A DNA stretch of 64,000 nt, taken from Cephalotrichum gorgonifer (taxonomy: Eukaryota > Ascomycota > Sordariomycetes > Microascales > Microascaceae). Every line of letters starts with the position of its first letter. Position 1 is the first letter of the stretch. A program made the translations under genes and the position numbers. The notes beneath the pieces are model-generated. The model was given only the letters and a program-made list of their open reading frames with translations, was not told the origin of the DNA and made no database searches. Positions 1 through 10,757 of the stretch are shown here, one piece after another. The stretch covers positions 124,001 through 188,000 of the forward strand of contig ONZQ02000016.1 in the NCBI GenBank assembly GCA_900312665.1, given 5' to 3'.

Positions 1-351
1 TGTCGTCCAGAACTCGGCTAAGCTCCTATCCAGCCGGTCATAGTCGACGTCTTGGTGCCAAGGGATACATCCCCTGCGATGTGTAAAGGAGTCACTACTG
101 CGGTATAGAATGCCATGGACGGCCGTTGCGCGTAGGACTTCACTATCGAAAGCACCTGGATTGACATTCGTTAGATACTGATTCTAGTTCCTTCTCAGAC
201 TGGCGAGATACTATGCCTCGCTGTGTGGCCACTCACGGCTGACAAGCCTGTAACTCAGCGTTTGCCTGACGGAAGAAGTCGCAGCGACCAAAGGTTCAAT
301 CACGCCACGGAGGAGCTCAAGGGGTAAACGTGGAGGGTCTTGGCTTCCCAT
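1..351 (-). CDS. F-box-like protein, 3' part outside window
   Basis: Partial gene running off the left edge. Exon 1 is 237-351 (ATG at 351) and exon 2 is 155 down to 1. The 81-nt intron has a GTGAGT donor and a CAG acceptor and preserves phase 1. The N-terminus, after MGSQDPPR, reads LPLELLRGVIEPL followed by TLSYRLVSR. This is the hydrophobic pattern of a degenerate fungal F-box, which in the family binds Skp1 of an SCF ubiquitin ligase. Exon 2 stays open to the edge (RAFDSEVLRATAVHGILYR...). The substrate-recognition part is not visible. The F-box call rests on pattern only. The splicing is well supported because the frame is open on both sides. Confidence 0.6.
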
Positions 352-741
352 AGTGGACAGTGCTGTGATCTTGCTGGCGTCTCGAGCAATTCTAGAATGA
401 TGAAGACGTGGGGTAAACCCATGGTACGACTGAAGGTACTGCCCAAGAATACGAAGGATTTGATTTGCCGAATTAGAGCCACAGTTACACATTGAGGCGC
501 AGCAGGGTAATATCACTTTCGATTTTATTGATATGCGCATTTCTAAACAACTCGGGAGGAGACAAAAGAACAAGACAGCTCTATGTGAACAATAAAGGAA
601 TTATCTAATCTAAGAAAAGAGTGTTGAAGGGGGCCACCCAAAAGTGGGACCCAAAAAGTGCAAGCAAACAAGCGAAATAAAGAAAGCCGGGAAACGCGAC
701 CGAAGAACCTCTCTATGGGGGAAACAATCCAAACTTCCACC
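352..741. other. Intergenic
   Basis: Lies between the start of the left-edge F-box gene and the stop of the secreted protein. No coding frame, RNA or repeat was recognised. Confidence 0.6.
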
Positions 742-1983
742 TTAGCCGATGTTGACAAGCAAGAACGAATCAGCATACTCGGTTGGATTATTACCCGCAT
801 CCAGCGCATTTCCCCCCGTGTACCTCCAGCTGACCGAGGTTGGAACGCCGGTCCCGGCGATGGGCTCCGAGTGATGATCCTTGAGCATGAAGGCGACGAC
901 GTTCCCCTGCGAACTCCCAAGGGCCTGGTTGAAGCGAGCCGGATCGCTGGGGTCGATGGTCCCCTCGTTCCGCCCGGTGGTGAGCTGGAGGTCCCTCAAC
1001 AGCTGCACCGTGTCGTCAGCCTCGACGTTGGCCCCGACGACCTTTGTGAGGGGCGCGTCGTTGCCCGCGACCTCCTTCCACTGGCGATTCATGATCTCGG
1101 ATATCGGGAGGCGTTCTTCATACGATAGATCATAGAAGTTGTCGTACTCCCTGGAGCGGAACATGCGCGTCCTGTACATCCAGCCGCCCGATGGGCTCAT
1201 GTAGGCCTCCATGATGGACGTGTCATCGGGATTGTGGGAATAACTAGAGTCGTACCCGTCGCTGTCGCTCTCGCTATCCGAGTCACGGCTGGGACTGCCC
1301 TGCCTGGGAGGGCTGTCGGGGGCATCCGGGTCGAACGGCTTGCCGAAGACGCGCACCTTGACGACGTCCGGCGCAGCCAGGTCGATGCCGTTCTGCTTGA
1401 GCCAAGCGTCGACCTCGGGCGAGACGTTGGCGTTGGGGTTCGCCTCCTGCTTGCGGAAGTAGAACTGGCTGAACTTCTCGTCGTAGCCGTTGTTATTCAC
1501 CGGGTCATTCCGCGTCTTGGCGCCGTTGATGGAATCAACGTTGCGCCCACCCCTCTGCTCGATCGTGACGAGGTTGGGGTTGGTGGTCGCCTGCTGAGGG
1601 ATATCAGCCTGTGAGATGGGGATGCTCCCGACTGTGCCGCCGAAGTGCCCTGTAGGCGGGTCCTGGACGACCGGTGGCGGCTGGTTGACGGGATCCGGGT
1701 TGCTGCTGCCCCACACCGGCCCCGTCACTGCGCCGGAGGACTCGCCGGAGTCCGACCCGGAGCTCCCCCCGTCGAGACGCTTAGGGTCGGGCTCCGAAAA
1801 TTCGCTGTCACTGTCCGGGCTGTGCTTGGGGGGTCTGACACCTGGCGGCGCCCGGGCGGTGAGCCACTTGTGCTCGGCATTGGCGATGGCGGACTCCGGG
1901 TGGAGGGGGAAGGCAAAGGTTCCCGTGGCTAGGAAGCCGGCCACCAGGGCGGTGATGATGAGCTTTGGGCTTGCTGCCTTCAT
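742..1983 (-). CDS. Secreted hypothetical protein, 413 aa
   Basis: Single exon with ATG at 1983. Residues 1-24 form a signal peptide: a Lys at position 3, a hydrophobic core IITALVAGFLATG, and likely cleavage after TFA. Residues about 45-110 are Pro/Ser/Asp-rich and probably disordered, and a second acidic Ser/Asp stretch lies near 225-250. The C-terminal third is more ordered, with several aromatic residues (SGGWMYRTRMFRS, ERLPISEIMNRQW). I recognise no domain or catalytic motif. The mature part is very acidic and contains almost no cysteine, unlike typical small cysteine-rich effectors. Function is unknown. It could be an extracellular or vacuolar protein. Confidence 0.65.
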   Translation of the reverse strand: MKAASPKLIITALVAGFLATGTFAFPLHPESAIANAEHKWLTARAPPGVRPPKHSPDSDSEFSEPDPKRLDGGSSGSDSGESSGAVTGPVWGSSNPDPVNQPPPVVQDPPTGHFGGTVGSIPISQADIPQQATTNPNLVTIEQRGGRNVDSINGAKTRNDPVNNNGYDEKFSQFYFRKQEANPNANVSPEVDAWLKQNGIDLAAPDVVKVRVFGKPFDPDAPDSPPRQGSPSRDSDSESDSDGYDSSYSHNPDDTSIMEAYMSPSGGWMYRTRMFRSREYDNFYDLSYEERLPISEIMNRQWKEVAGNDAPLTKVVGANVEADDTVQLLRDLQLTTGRNEGTIDPSDPARFNQALGSSQGNVVAFMLKDHHSEPIAGTGVPTSVSWRYTGGNALDAGNNPTEYADSFLLVNIG

Positions 1984-3368
1984 GTTTACAATGTCGGATA
2001 TGTGTAATGGGGGTTGGAGAAATGAGCGGGAATGTAGTAATTGAAAGTTGAAAGTAGAGGGAAGTGATGTTTAGCTTTAGTTGTGATCGCCTAGATGGCT
2101 ATTGTGTGTTGATGTAGGAGGCTTTATTGATGAAGGGTGTTTTTGTCGGTGCAGGATGTGTCTGATAGAGAGGAACAGGACTTTTTCTTCGGTGGGATGA
2201 CCATGGATTATATAGACGACGATTGTGATGTCTCCAATACGCGGACATGGGAAGGAGATCTTGTGAGGTCCGTCACACCATCCTGTAGATACCATTCATC
2301 CCCTTGACAAAACACCATGTCTCCGGGTATAAAACTCGCCCCCAGACGCACAGCCGCGATTGATATAGAAGTATCCAGAATAGGCCTTAGCCGACTTGTC
2401 GTTATCCAGCTATTTAGACGCCAACCTCAGTAAAACTAAGTCTGATAAGCGCGTCGTCATCAAGGCCCCCTGGTTGCACAACGATTGCTATTTTGGCACG
2501 GACTTCGGAAAGACTTATACTATGTTTGTAGAAAGGGATAGTCTAGGAGCTTTCGGCTACTGTTCCTTCCGCTCGGAAGGATCTATTACCATGTGAGGCC
2601 GGATATATATTGCCAGTCATGAATCGGCCCTCCGCCGACGCAATAAGCTGACAGGGGAAATCTATTCTTGGTGCAACCACCTCTTTTTACCCGGCATACA
2701 CCTGGGCGCTTAAGCGCGCAAGTTGCCCCCCCCCTTTTCTTGTCCCCCCACCCCAAGCCCCCAAAAACCTAATTGTCCTAATAGGCAAAAGCGAATAGGT
2801 ATAGCAATGCGCGATCCATTTTTGTCCTTACTCAGCCCCCGGGAGCCGGACACCCTCCCCTTCGGCATAGGGAATTGTTTTTTTTCGTTGTTGTAGGGGG
2901 AAGGGATTGTTTTTGTTAAGCGCCCACACGCGAATGCGATAAGATGTAGGTTAAACTGACGACCGAGGTCAGAGTATATGCCCCACAATAAGAATAGTAG
3001 CTTCGGATGGGGACCTTTCCGCACCTCCACGAGGCTACACAGAGGCGCAGGTTGGTATATTCTTAGTTTTGGAGACATAATCGCGATCCTGCAGGGTGAA
3101 CGTCGACTATCACATCACGCCAAATATAAATATTGTTGCACTCGTCACTCTATCTCGGAATATGATACTAGACTACAACCACATAGACAACACTTTCCTA
3201 CTCCCTTCCACTTTCCCTTCTAAATATCCCACATCAAGTGCCTTATATCTTGACTATTTTCCTTTCTTCCATCCTCGCATTCCGGACAAATACTTAGCCA
3301 CCTATACGCCCTCTTTCAAACATCACTCCCCACCGCTCATCATCCTTCCAACTGCACTCTCAAGAACA
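1984..3368. other. Long intergenic region
   Basis: No convincing gene. A 66-codon frame at 2396-2596 lacks an ATG in good context and family similarity. C-rich and T-rich homopolymers occur around 2725-2890. A TATA-like ATATAAATA at 3124-3132, followed by pyrimidine-rich DNA, probably belongs to the promoter of the gene starting at 3369. Confidence 0.5.
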
Positions 3369-4538
3369 ATGGCTCTCGCTGGCCTCGAAGTCCTAGCCGT
3401 AGTCGCCGGCCTCATAACCACAGTTCCTTTGCTCGGCGACCTATTCGCCGCCAAGCCGGACGACTCCATAACCACCGTCGTCAAGATCGTCACGGGCGAC
3501 GACGACTTCACCGACGGCCACTTCCCGGGGATCCAGCTCTTCGACCGCCAAGGCCAGACCATCGGGCTCCAGGAGTCCTACGATGACGTCCTCGGAAAAG
3601 GCGCCCCCCGCACCGCCAACATTGTCCAGATCGACCCTCTGAAGTCTGCCGGAGGCGTTGAGTACATCTCCCTTAGCCAGGGCGGCAACGACGCCATCTG
3701 CATCTCCTTCTTCACGGTGCGGACTCCGACGGACCTCAAGTACAGCTGGACAGGGGACATTGCCTTCCAGTGCGCCGGCATCATCGAGACCTTCTGGTAT
3801 CACGGCAACGTCGTGGTTTCGCAGAGCGAGAAGGGCATCATCAAGCCCAAGTGCGCCTGGATAGACGGCGACTCCACCAACGGCATCACTACCAAGGGCC
3901 TGGGGATCCACCTGCCGTCCTTCATCCCCAGCGCGGGCCGCGAGAAGTCGTTCCGGGAGAACATCGACCGGCAGTGCAAGTCCCAGCCGCGGTTTGCCGC
4001 GTACACGGAAGACGGCTTCTCGGCGTTCCACACCATTCCGTTCTTCAAGGAGGACGTCTTCGACCTCACCACCCTAGAGGACTTTGGTGACAAGGCGCTG
4101 GACCAGGGTAACTGGGACCTGAAGGAGTTCGACACCAGCCTCATCTTTGGGAGGGACGTCGGAAACTCGACCGCCGCCGCCGCCGCCACCGCCAACCCCC
4201 AAGACGCACCGTCCCGCGGCGGCGGGAGGAGGCCCCGGAAAACCAAGCAGTGGCGCAAGCCCGGCCAGCTCATCAAATCCAAGGCTGACTACCATAGCGC
4301 GAGGGAGCTGTGCGAGAGTCCGTACTCCTTCGGCCCGGACATGGTGAATCTCCACGAGGGGATCTACTGCGACATGACCAATAAGCAGATGTGGGACGTC
4401 TGCAAGGATGACAGCCAGAGGAGCTGTTTCGACATTGAGACTTCTAGGATGAGGCTTGGGGGAGGGAATAGCCGCCGCGACGAGAGCTCGGGCCGGCTGA
4501 TTCCGCGGAAGATCTACGACGAGATCAAAGAGTGGTGA
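3369..4538 (+). CDS. Secreted or membrane-anchored hypothetical protein, 389 aa
   Basis: The reading frame is open from 3096, but the ATG at 3369 (context AACAATGGC) is the better start because it opens directly into a hydrophobic N-terminus, MALAGLEVLAVVAGLITTVP. This is a signal peptide or anchor. The body contains several Cys and Trp residues and a Ser/Ala/Pro-rich linker around residues 265-290 with a GCC-repeat alanine run, followed by basic residues. It lacks any motif I can assign. It resembles conserved fungal hypothetical secreted proteins in composition only. Single exon. Function unknown. Confidence 0.65.
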   Translation: MALAGLEVLAVVAGLITTVPLLGDLFAAKPDDSITTVVKIVTGDDDFTDGHFPGIQLFDRQGQTIGLQESYDDVLGKGAPRTANIVQIDPLKSAGGVEYISLSQGGNDAICISFFTVRTPTDLKYSWTGDIAFQCAGIIETFWYHGNVVVSQSEKGIIKPKCAWIDGDSTNGITTKGLGIHLPSFIPSAGREKSFRENIDRQCKSQPRFAAYTEDGFSAFHTIPFFKEDVFDLTTLEDFGDKALDQGNWDLKEFDTSLIFGRDVGNSTAAAAATANPQDAPSRGGGRRPRKTKQWRKPGQLIKSKADYHSARELCESPYSFGPDMVNLHEGIYCDMTNKQMWDVCKDDSQRSCFDIETSRMRLGGGNSRRDESSGRLIPRKIYDEIKEW

Positions 4539-5149
4539 TGCGTGGGAGATGGCCGATAGAATAGCTGCTCCTTCCTTGTGTTCTTGTCATTGTGTTTTGG
4601 TTTGATGTTAGTACTAGACGGAGTGCATTGTTTCTTTACAGTTTGGAGTTTTAGACGGATGGGATTTTTGCCTGTAAAGTTGAAATAGAACTGATTATAT
4701 CGATGAAGCTGGGAGCCTATTTTACGACCGAGCAGTGCCTGCTTTAACATTTTGCAGAGGGCTTGTCAGAGGCAGTGAAATGTGGCCAAGAACGCTGGGC
4801 CATGTAATGTATCCGCTTGTCCTTAGCACGCACTTCATCGATTCTACCAAGAGCGCACCAAATCCCGCTTCAGTCCAGCTCAGATTCAAGTCGGAGTAAT
4901 ACATCGCCGCTCCTCGAAGCTTGTCGTATTATATTAGGTTAGCGCGCGGCGGCTTGCACACAACTCAACTACCAAGCACGTGATGTACTTAGTATCACCC
5001 AAGCCCATTCGAAGTAACTACTTTGGGAGACGATCTTTCATACTACATCCTCTCCATTACCGATTCAAACCGCCGTTATTTCTCCACCCCCGGGTAATGT
5101 GTTTGTGGAGTAGCACCCGAAGCTAATCACGTACCGGCCCGGCAACGGT
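4539..5149. other. Intergenic
   Basis: No gene recognised. Short frames on the minus strand here lack family features. Confidence 0.5.
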
Positions 5150-6490
5150 ATGTCCCGGAGAGAAAGAAAAATGGTGTCGCTCGACCTATTTTCCCTGGAG
5201 ACCATCGTCGAGATGGTCTGCCTGCAATGCAACCCTCCATACGACCTCCACGAACAAAAGTGTCTTGACATCGAATGTCCGCGCGCGTGCCTGGGTTTAA
5301 ACGCGCAGATGGGGCGGACATACACTCTCGCCGCCCTCTGCAAAGTATCCCGGCAGTTCAACACTATAGCGACACGGCATCTCTACCACCGACCCCGCTG
5401 CGAGCGCTGGTGGCTCCTCGCCCGCACCCTGATCGAGCGACCGGATCTGGCGCGCCGTGTCAGGCATCTCTCGACCCGCGAATGGTCCGGCTGTGACATC
5501 ACGCACCCGTCGTTTCCGCACGAGGTGCGGAACCACTGGTCGGCACAGCTTGTCCGAGGGTACCTGCCCGGTGTCACCGAGATGCAGCCGAACGACGCAG
5601 CGCTACTGGTGCTGTCACTCTGTCCTGATGTCGAAGAGATCGACGCCGCCGTGAACGGCGAGGACATGGAGGAGATCCGCGAGCCGAGGACTACCCTTGC
5701 GAAGCTGAAGAGAGTCAGCCTGGCGTACATCGGTGGCGAATGCGGCATCGTGATGCAGCGCATCGCGCCCCTCATGCAGGCGGCACCGAACGTCGAGAGT
5801 CTCCTGGCCTGGCAGGTAGAGGCCGCCGACGAGCACGCCGCCGACCTTGAGAACCTGCGCCACCTCCGCGTTGAGGAGAGCACGATCGGCCATGGCAGCC
5901 TCTGGGACCTCCTGTCCAGCTGCCCGAAGCTGACCTCCTTCCGCTATAGCGCGGCTGGCTGCTATGTGGGGCACGAGCAGTTCGATGCCGGCGAGGCACA
6001 GGAGGCTTTCGTCCAGCTCGTCCCGGGGCTGAGGTCTCTCTGGCTGGACCTAAGCGATGCGGACTTCGAGGATCTGCCTGCCGGCGACGGCGTCCTGAGG
6101 GATCTGGCGTCACTCACGGAGCTAGAGACCCTGTGTCTTGACATGCGGTGTCTGATACTGGACCGGAATCCAAATATGTCTCCCGTGTCTGAATCAACGC
6201 TCGACGACGAGGTGCTCATGATGGAGGATTCTGCCCTCGTTGATCTGCTTCCCCGTTCGATCCGCAAGTTACAAATCGTGGGAGGCTCGGGTGGTCCTGG
6301 TCTGGATAACTTGGGGCCGGCATTATCGAAACTCGCAAAGACGGCGCCGGGGCGTTTTCCTAAATTACGGACAGTGGAGGTTTCTGGAGAGGATACGGAG
6401 ACTGTAGGGACGATGGTACGATCTGACTTTGACTCGTCGGATATTGAGTTTCGCTTCATGGAGGCTAGCCCTGTCGTAAATGATAATTGA
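5150..6490 (+). CDS. F-box/LRR-like protein
   Basis: Single exon of 446 aa. The ATG at 5150 is used; an in-frame ATG at 5171 begins MVSLDLFSLETIVEMV and is an equally good start. The N-terminus has the degenerate F-box pattern (LETIVEMV, then TLAALCKVSRQFNTIATRHLY), followed by Leu-rich segments (LENLRHLRVEE, LTELETLCLDM, SIRKLQIVGG) arranged like irregular leucine-rich repeats. Such proteins are candidate substrate receptors of SCF ubiquitin ligases, but no substrate can be inferred. It is one of four F-box-type genes in the window. No intron is needed. Confidence is good for the gene and moderate for the family. Confidence 0.7.
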   Translation: MSRRERKMVSLDLFSLETIVEMVCLQCNPPYDLHEQKCLDIECPRACLGLNAQMGRTYTLAALCKVSRQFNTIATRHLYHRPRCERWWLLARTLIERPDLARRVRHLSTREWSGCDITHPSFPHEVRNHWSAQLVRGYLPGVTEMQPNDAALLVLSLCPDVEEIDAAVNGEDMEEIREPRTTLAKLKRVSLAYIGGECGIVMQRIAPLMQAAPNVESLLAWQVEAADEHAADLENLRHLRVEESTIGHGSLWDLLSSCPKLTSFRYSAAGCYVGHEQFDAGEAQEAFVQLVPGLRSLWLDLSDADFEDLPAGDGVLRDLASLTELETLCLDMRCLILDRNPNMSPVSESTLDDEVLMMEDSALVDLLPRSIRKLQIVGGSGGPGLDNLGPALSKLAKTAPGRFPKLRTVEVSGEDTETVGTMVRSDFDSSDIEFRFMEASPVVNDN

Positions 6491-6993
6491 TTAGCTGCTG
6501 AGGATGGCAACGGAAGGCAGTCCCACTAGGCCGTATAGTCTCTCGTCGCGCTAGGCTAACTTAATCATGGCGGGCTGATAGTAGAATAGGGGCTAACGGC
6601 TTTGTCTATTAACTATGGATGTTTAGGGATCGAGATGATGAGTGCGGGCACCGTCAGGTAGCAGCTGATAGATCACATGTCTATTCAATGATGCAGGCGG
6701 GACATGCAAGATGCCACCTGAAGTACAGCGGAGATCAGCCGATGGTGTTGTGCCATGTCACCGCCGCATTGAGCGGGAGTAGGTTCTGGCGATGTCGCAT
6801 GATGGCGATTCTCCTCCTCTAAACATCAGTTACAATAACCGGATGAATGATATGCCTTGCCATCTCATAAGGCAGGCATAAAGCGACTGTCCTCCGAATA
6901 CTGGGCTTTCCGCATGACTCTACCCCATATTCGTAGATCTCAAGATCATCAACATCTCTTGGGTCTAGCTGACCGAGCTAGTTACCAAAGTCC
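6491..6993. other. Intergenic
   Basis: No gene or repeat recognised. A 67-codon frame at 6619 has no supporting features. Confidence 0.5.
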
Positions 6994-9537
6994 ATGGCCT
7001 ACCGCGTTTCCTGCGCCGTCTGCGGCACTCCGATAGAAAGTGACCCGTCATGGCCAAAATGGATGCGACAATTCCGCGCAGGTAGATTTCCCATCCCTCT
7101 TACCCCGCCTATCCCAAGCTGTAGTACTAAAATTGGTGTAGTCTACACCAGAGATAGAACTACATGTACCCGCTGGGACCCCGATGTCCCGGCCTATCTC
7201 TCCGGCGTTGGGCAGCGAGGTGACTACTCCGATCTGGCCCCCGCTGGCCATGCTGACACCGCCAAACGTTCCAAGAAGGCGATTATAGATATTGAACTGA
7301 CGGTATACCATCTACTGGGCCCCGGACTCGCTGTCCCTACCCCCCGGCTTAGCAACCAGGGCTTCGCACTCCATGCCTCCTGCTGGCGAATCCTCGTCGC
7401 GGTATCACCGGGAGGCCAAGTGGACATCCAGAGACTCCTTGACGTGTTCCGATCATTCCCCATTAACGAGGGTATCATCAACTTTGGCCATGATTATGGA
7501 GGCGTTGCGCAGTATGAGGATTTCTTCGGCTCCGGTGTAGTTCCGGCCGGGGAAGAGTGGCCATTGAAGCGAGGTTCAGACTGGAAGTACCCACGGTGTG
7601 ATCCCCTCGATATTCCCACCCTCCGTGGTTTCCTCAAGAAGCAGAGCTCTGCCCGCGACGACGGGGGCAGTTCGTCCGCAATAAGCCCTTACAATGGCCC
7701 GGCCAAGGCAGATATATTCTCCAAGCTCCCCGAGGAGATCCTAAGCCTCATCTATCAGAATCTCCCCTCCCCCGACGTCGCTCGTCTCAGGGAGTCCTCT
7801 CGCATTTGCGCGACCGCAACCTTACGAGACTCATTTTGGCGGAGCAGATTCGAGCCCGGTCATGAGTTCGACTACATCCTCGGCCCTGACCAAGACCCGG
7901 AGAGCGTGGCTGGGCAATGGAAGTCACTATACGTCTTCACCAAAGCCGTACAGGACACCCCGGAAATAGCCAACAGGCGACGGATCTGGGGACTTGCTTG
8001 GTCGCTGCACTGTCTTGTTGCAGTGTCGAGTGGGGCTACTCTGCATGGAGATGAGGTCGCATCGGGGGATTGGCGCCATTGGATCACGGCCAGCAGGAGC
8101 CTCTGCAGCTTGGAGTCTAGCTTTACCACCGGCTCGCGTGCATTTCGGACGCGAACTCTTGATGTTCCTCTCAGTGCGCGGATCTTCGTATCTTTCGTGA
8201 AAATTTACGGCACGGCTTACGTTTCCGGCCTACGGCTCGAGTGTGAGTCTGATAGCCACACGACGTCTTCTAGCCTAGGGTATATCCACAGCGAGATACT
8301 AGTCTCTGAGAATGCGATAGCAATCGCCAGTTTCCTCCTGGCCCACGGCGAGCGGGGTATCTGCGGCATTGCTGTGTTGTCTGCTACGGGGGCTCTATCA
8401 CCATGGGTCGGGGATCACGAGGACATTCCGAAGAGGCGGCTAGTGCTGGATGCTTCCAGTGGCACGGAGGGGATCATCCGCTACCTCAAAGGAGGTTTCG
8501 ATATAAGTGCACCACCCAGAAGGTAAGTATTGCTCCCTAACAGTTGGTTTCGATAAAATAGGCACTCAAGATGGTATCTCTATCCATCTCGAACGACGAT
8601 CACCGGAAATACGACGACGGTCGAACACCATCCTTGCGTGACAGCGTCATATGGTACCCGGATGTCCCAGAACCACACTATTCTATAATTGGTATTGGGA
8701 TTACTAGCCCTGATGACCACCATCCACAACGACCGGTAACACTGGCGATATTCGGCGACTCAAACGGTGACCGTTTGAGCAGGGTCAGTAGTATTTCCGT
8801 CCGGGTCGATTCGATGGGGGCATGGTGGGATATTTCGGGCCTCACAGTCTCACTCACTGATGGGTCGGAGAGAATCGGCCTAGCTATGGACACAGAAACG
8901 ACCGAGAAGACTCACTTCAGCTTGGAGGGTGATTCGGTTAGCGAAAATGACGGGAGCGACCAGGGGACAGATTCGAACCAAGTGTCGGGCGGTGGTGATG
9001 GATGTGGTAATGACAGCGAGGACGAGGAAGACGAGACTGACTATTACGGAGGCGAGGAATACGACGCCGCCTATGACGAAGATGAGGACGATGTCGAAAT
9101 GCAACAAAAAGAGTTCACGTTCAATATCGACTCTCGAAACGGAGAGCGCATAGTCGGTATTGATAACCTTCGGAGGAGCGAACATGGTCCCAGGGCCATC
9201 AAGGTAGGATCCCGCGCCTCATAAACCCTCTTCTATTCTTTGTTGTCGATCTCTCCCTTGTTCGGCCGCACTGACGAAGAGGGTGTGGATGCTGTCCTTC
9301 AGATACATACGAATACTGGGAGAACAGCTGAATTTCCACCTCCCAGTGTAGAGCAGTCTAGCTACTTCTCAGTCAAAGCCATCCGCCCAGACAAGGGGAT
9401 CGTGGTCGGATTCTGCTCGAGGGTGGTAAGTATGGTACTCCACTGTCGCTGGATAACTACGCTGATAAATATGCCCACAGTCTCCTCAACAGGGGTTGGC
9501 GGATGTTGGAATTGTCGTGAGTAATAGCTACCACTAA
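6994..9537 (+). CDS. Multi-domain F-box protein with a non-canonical intron 2 donor
   Basis: Reconstructed exons: 6994-7081, 7142-8502, 8562-9203, 9282-9425, 9481-9537 (763 aa if all are used). The N-terminus carries CAVCG, a Cys pair as in its paralogue at 30152-33546. The F-box proper is at 7717-7845 (KLPEEILSLIYQNL, then SPDVARLRESSRIC). The C-terminal half has the repeated beta-rich modules of this fungal family (YVSGLRLE, VIWYPDVPEP, GRTAEFPPP, GLADVGIVV) with a long acidic insertion around 9000-9095. Introns 1, 3 and 4 are canonical. Intron 2 should start at 8503 by homology and phase, but the donor there reads ATAAGT, not GTAAGT. The nearby GTAAGT at 8523 shifts the frame unless a distant acceptor (8643-8644) is used. 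The gene may therefore be damaged. Its stop overlaps the stop of the convergent gene. Confidence 0.7.
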
Positions 9538-10101
9538 GAATTCTCCCGAATGTAGGCTAGCTTGTTCGTTACCGTCCGACAATTTTGCTTGAGATAAAAA
9601 ATGGTACCATCTCCTTCCATATCGTACAAACGGCCCCCCTCATATTCGTAGAAGCGAACAACCCTGCCCACAGCGACCGCTCCGAACAACCGACCTGCCA
9701 CAGCACCCCTTTTCAGGCCTTTTAGGTACCCCGTTATCTGGTCAACGCCCTCTTTCTAGGTGGATCGTCTCGTCTCCAGCCCCGGGGCCTTGCATTCCAC
9801 GACGAAAAACTTCTTCTCGCTGAAGTGGCCATCTTGGGAGATCCTCGAGGTGAAGAGGTCGGCTTTCCCCGCTCCATCCACGTTGAGTAACATCTCGGGA
9901 CCAGAGGAATAGCCGTCTCTACCGGGGAACTGGTCGTGTAGTATATCATCCCAGACCCGGGCCGTTTCGCCCTCTGGTCTCCTCCTCTTCGAACTTGCGC
10001 CTGCCCTTAACCGGCTCTGGATGATATTCTCCAAGACTGGGAGAGACTCGAGGTACTATGGAGGCAATATCAGTCTTGAATTGCGGCCCCAACCTAGCCA
10101 T
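9534..10101 (-). pseudogene. PD-(D/E)XK-like protein relic with in-frame stop
   Basis: Coding is readable on the minus strand from ATG 10101 (MARLGPQFKTDIAS) to a TAG at 9534-9536, but it is broken. The frame shifts near 10055, before YLESLPVLENIIQ, and a TAG at 9756-9758 interrupts ETRRST/KEGVDQITGYLKG. After that stop the same frame continues for about 73 codons with sensible protein (GRLFGAVAVGRVVRFYEYEG). The core KADLF...FFVVECK fits the D-(x)n-ExK pattern of PD-(D/E)XK nuclease-fold proteins. The stop most simply replaces a Trp codon (TGG to TAG). Its end overlaps the end of the F-box gene on the other strand by about 3 bp. A similar, intact type of protein is at 34590-35201. Confidence 0.6.
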
Positions 10102-10757
10102 CTTGAGCTGGGGACAGAGGCAAGATCGATTAATCTTACTGTGCCAGCCTTATCCTCCTGCCTGGGTAAATAGGAGGGCTGATTTCGTGACCTAATGGCT
10201 AATGTTATATGATCCTGACTAGGTATATATTAGCTGATAGTGTGTACCGCATGATCACGGCATAGGGCACGCTTCATTGATACCATCACGTCCTGGAGCC
10301 GCGTACTGGAACCTCACCTTAATTCTTGCTGACGGTTTCTTGGAGTCTTCCAAGTTGGCTGTGGGCGGCCGAAGACGGTTTGATCTAGGCGCCTAAGTGC
10401 AGGTCGGGTCGAGATTGTTTGGAAGGCGTGGTTCAAGAAAACAGAATCGAACTACCGAGAGAGAAGGAAAAGAGAAGAACTCTTGAGGTTGTAGAGAAGG
10501 GGAGGAAGTTTCGTAGTCGCGATCTCACAAGGAAGGAACGAACTTGTACCTGCCCCCTAAAACTCAGAGCAATAGGAACAATGGCAATTTAATTAGTATG
10601 CGGGATCGCGCCTTCCTCATGAACCGCACATCTACTTAATATGAGGAATCAAGGAGCAATAGTATTCTTACTGGGACCTAGTCCGGGAGAGAATGCAAAG
10701 AAAGAGAACGAGTTGAGTATGCAATTGTATGCCCGTTATATTCAGATAGCTCGCAAC
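10102..10757. other. Intergenic
   Basis: No gene recognised between the relic and the 3' end of the biotin carboxylase gene. It should hold the terminator of the latter, but no discrete signal stands out. Confidence 0.5.

Noticed and set aside
2396..2596. Small ORF of 66 codons
   Set aside because: Non-ATG start and no conserved features.
8571..9224. A separate gene starting at ATG 8571
   Set aside because: The sequence continues the module order of the F-box family and its counterpart in the paralogue is an internal exon, so it is an exon of the 6994-9537 gene.
9204..9281. Apparent missing acceptor before exon 4 of the F-box gene
   Set aside because: GAAGAG at 9276-9281, with a CTGAC branch just upstream, gives a canonical in-phase acceptor that joins to GVDAVLQIHTNTG.
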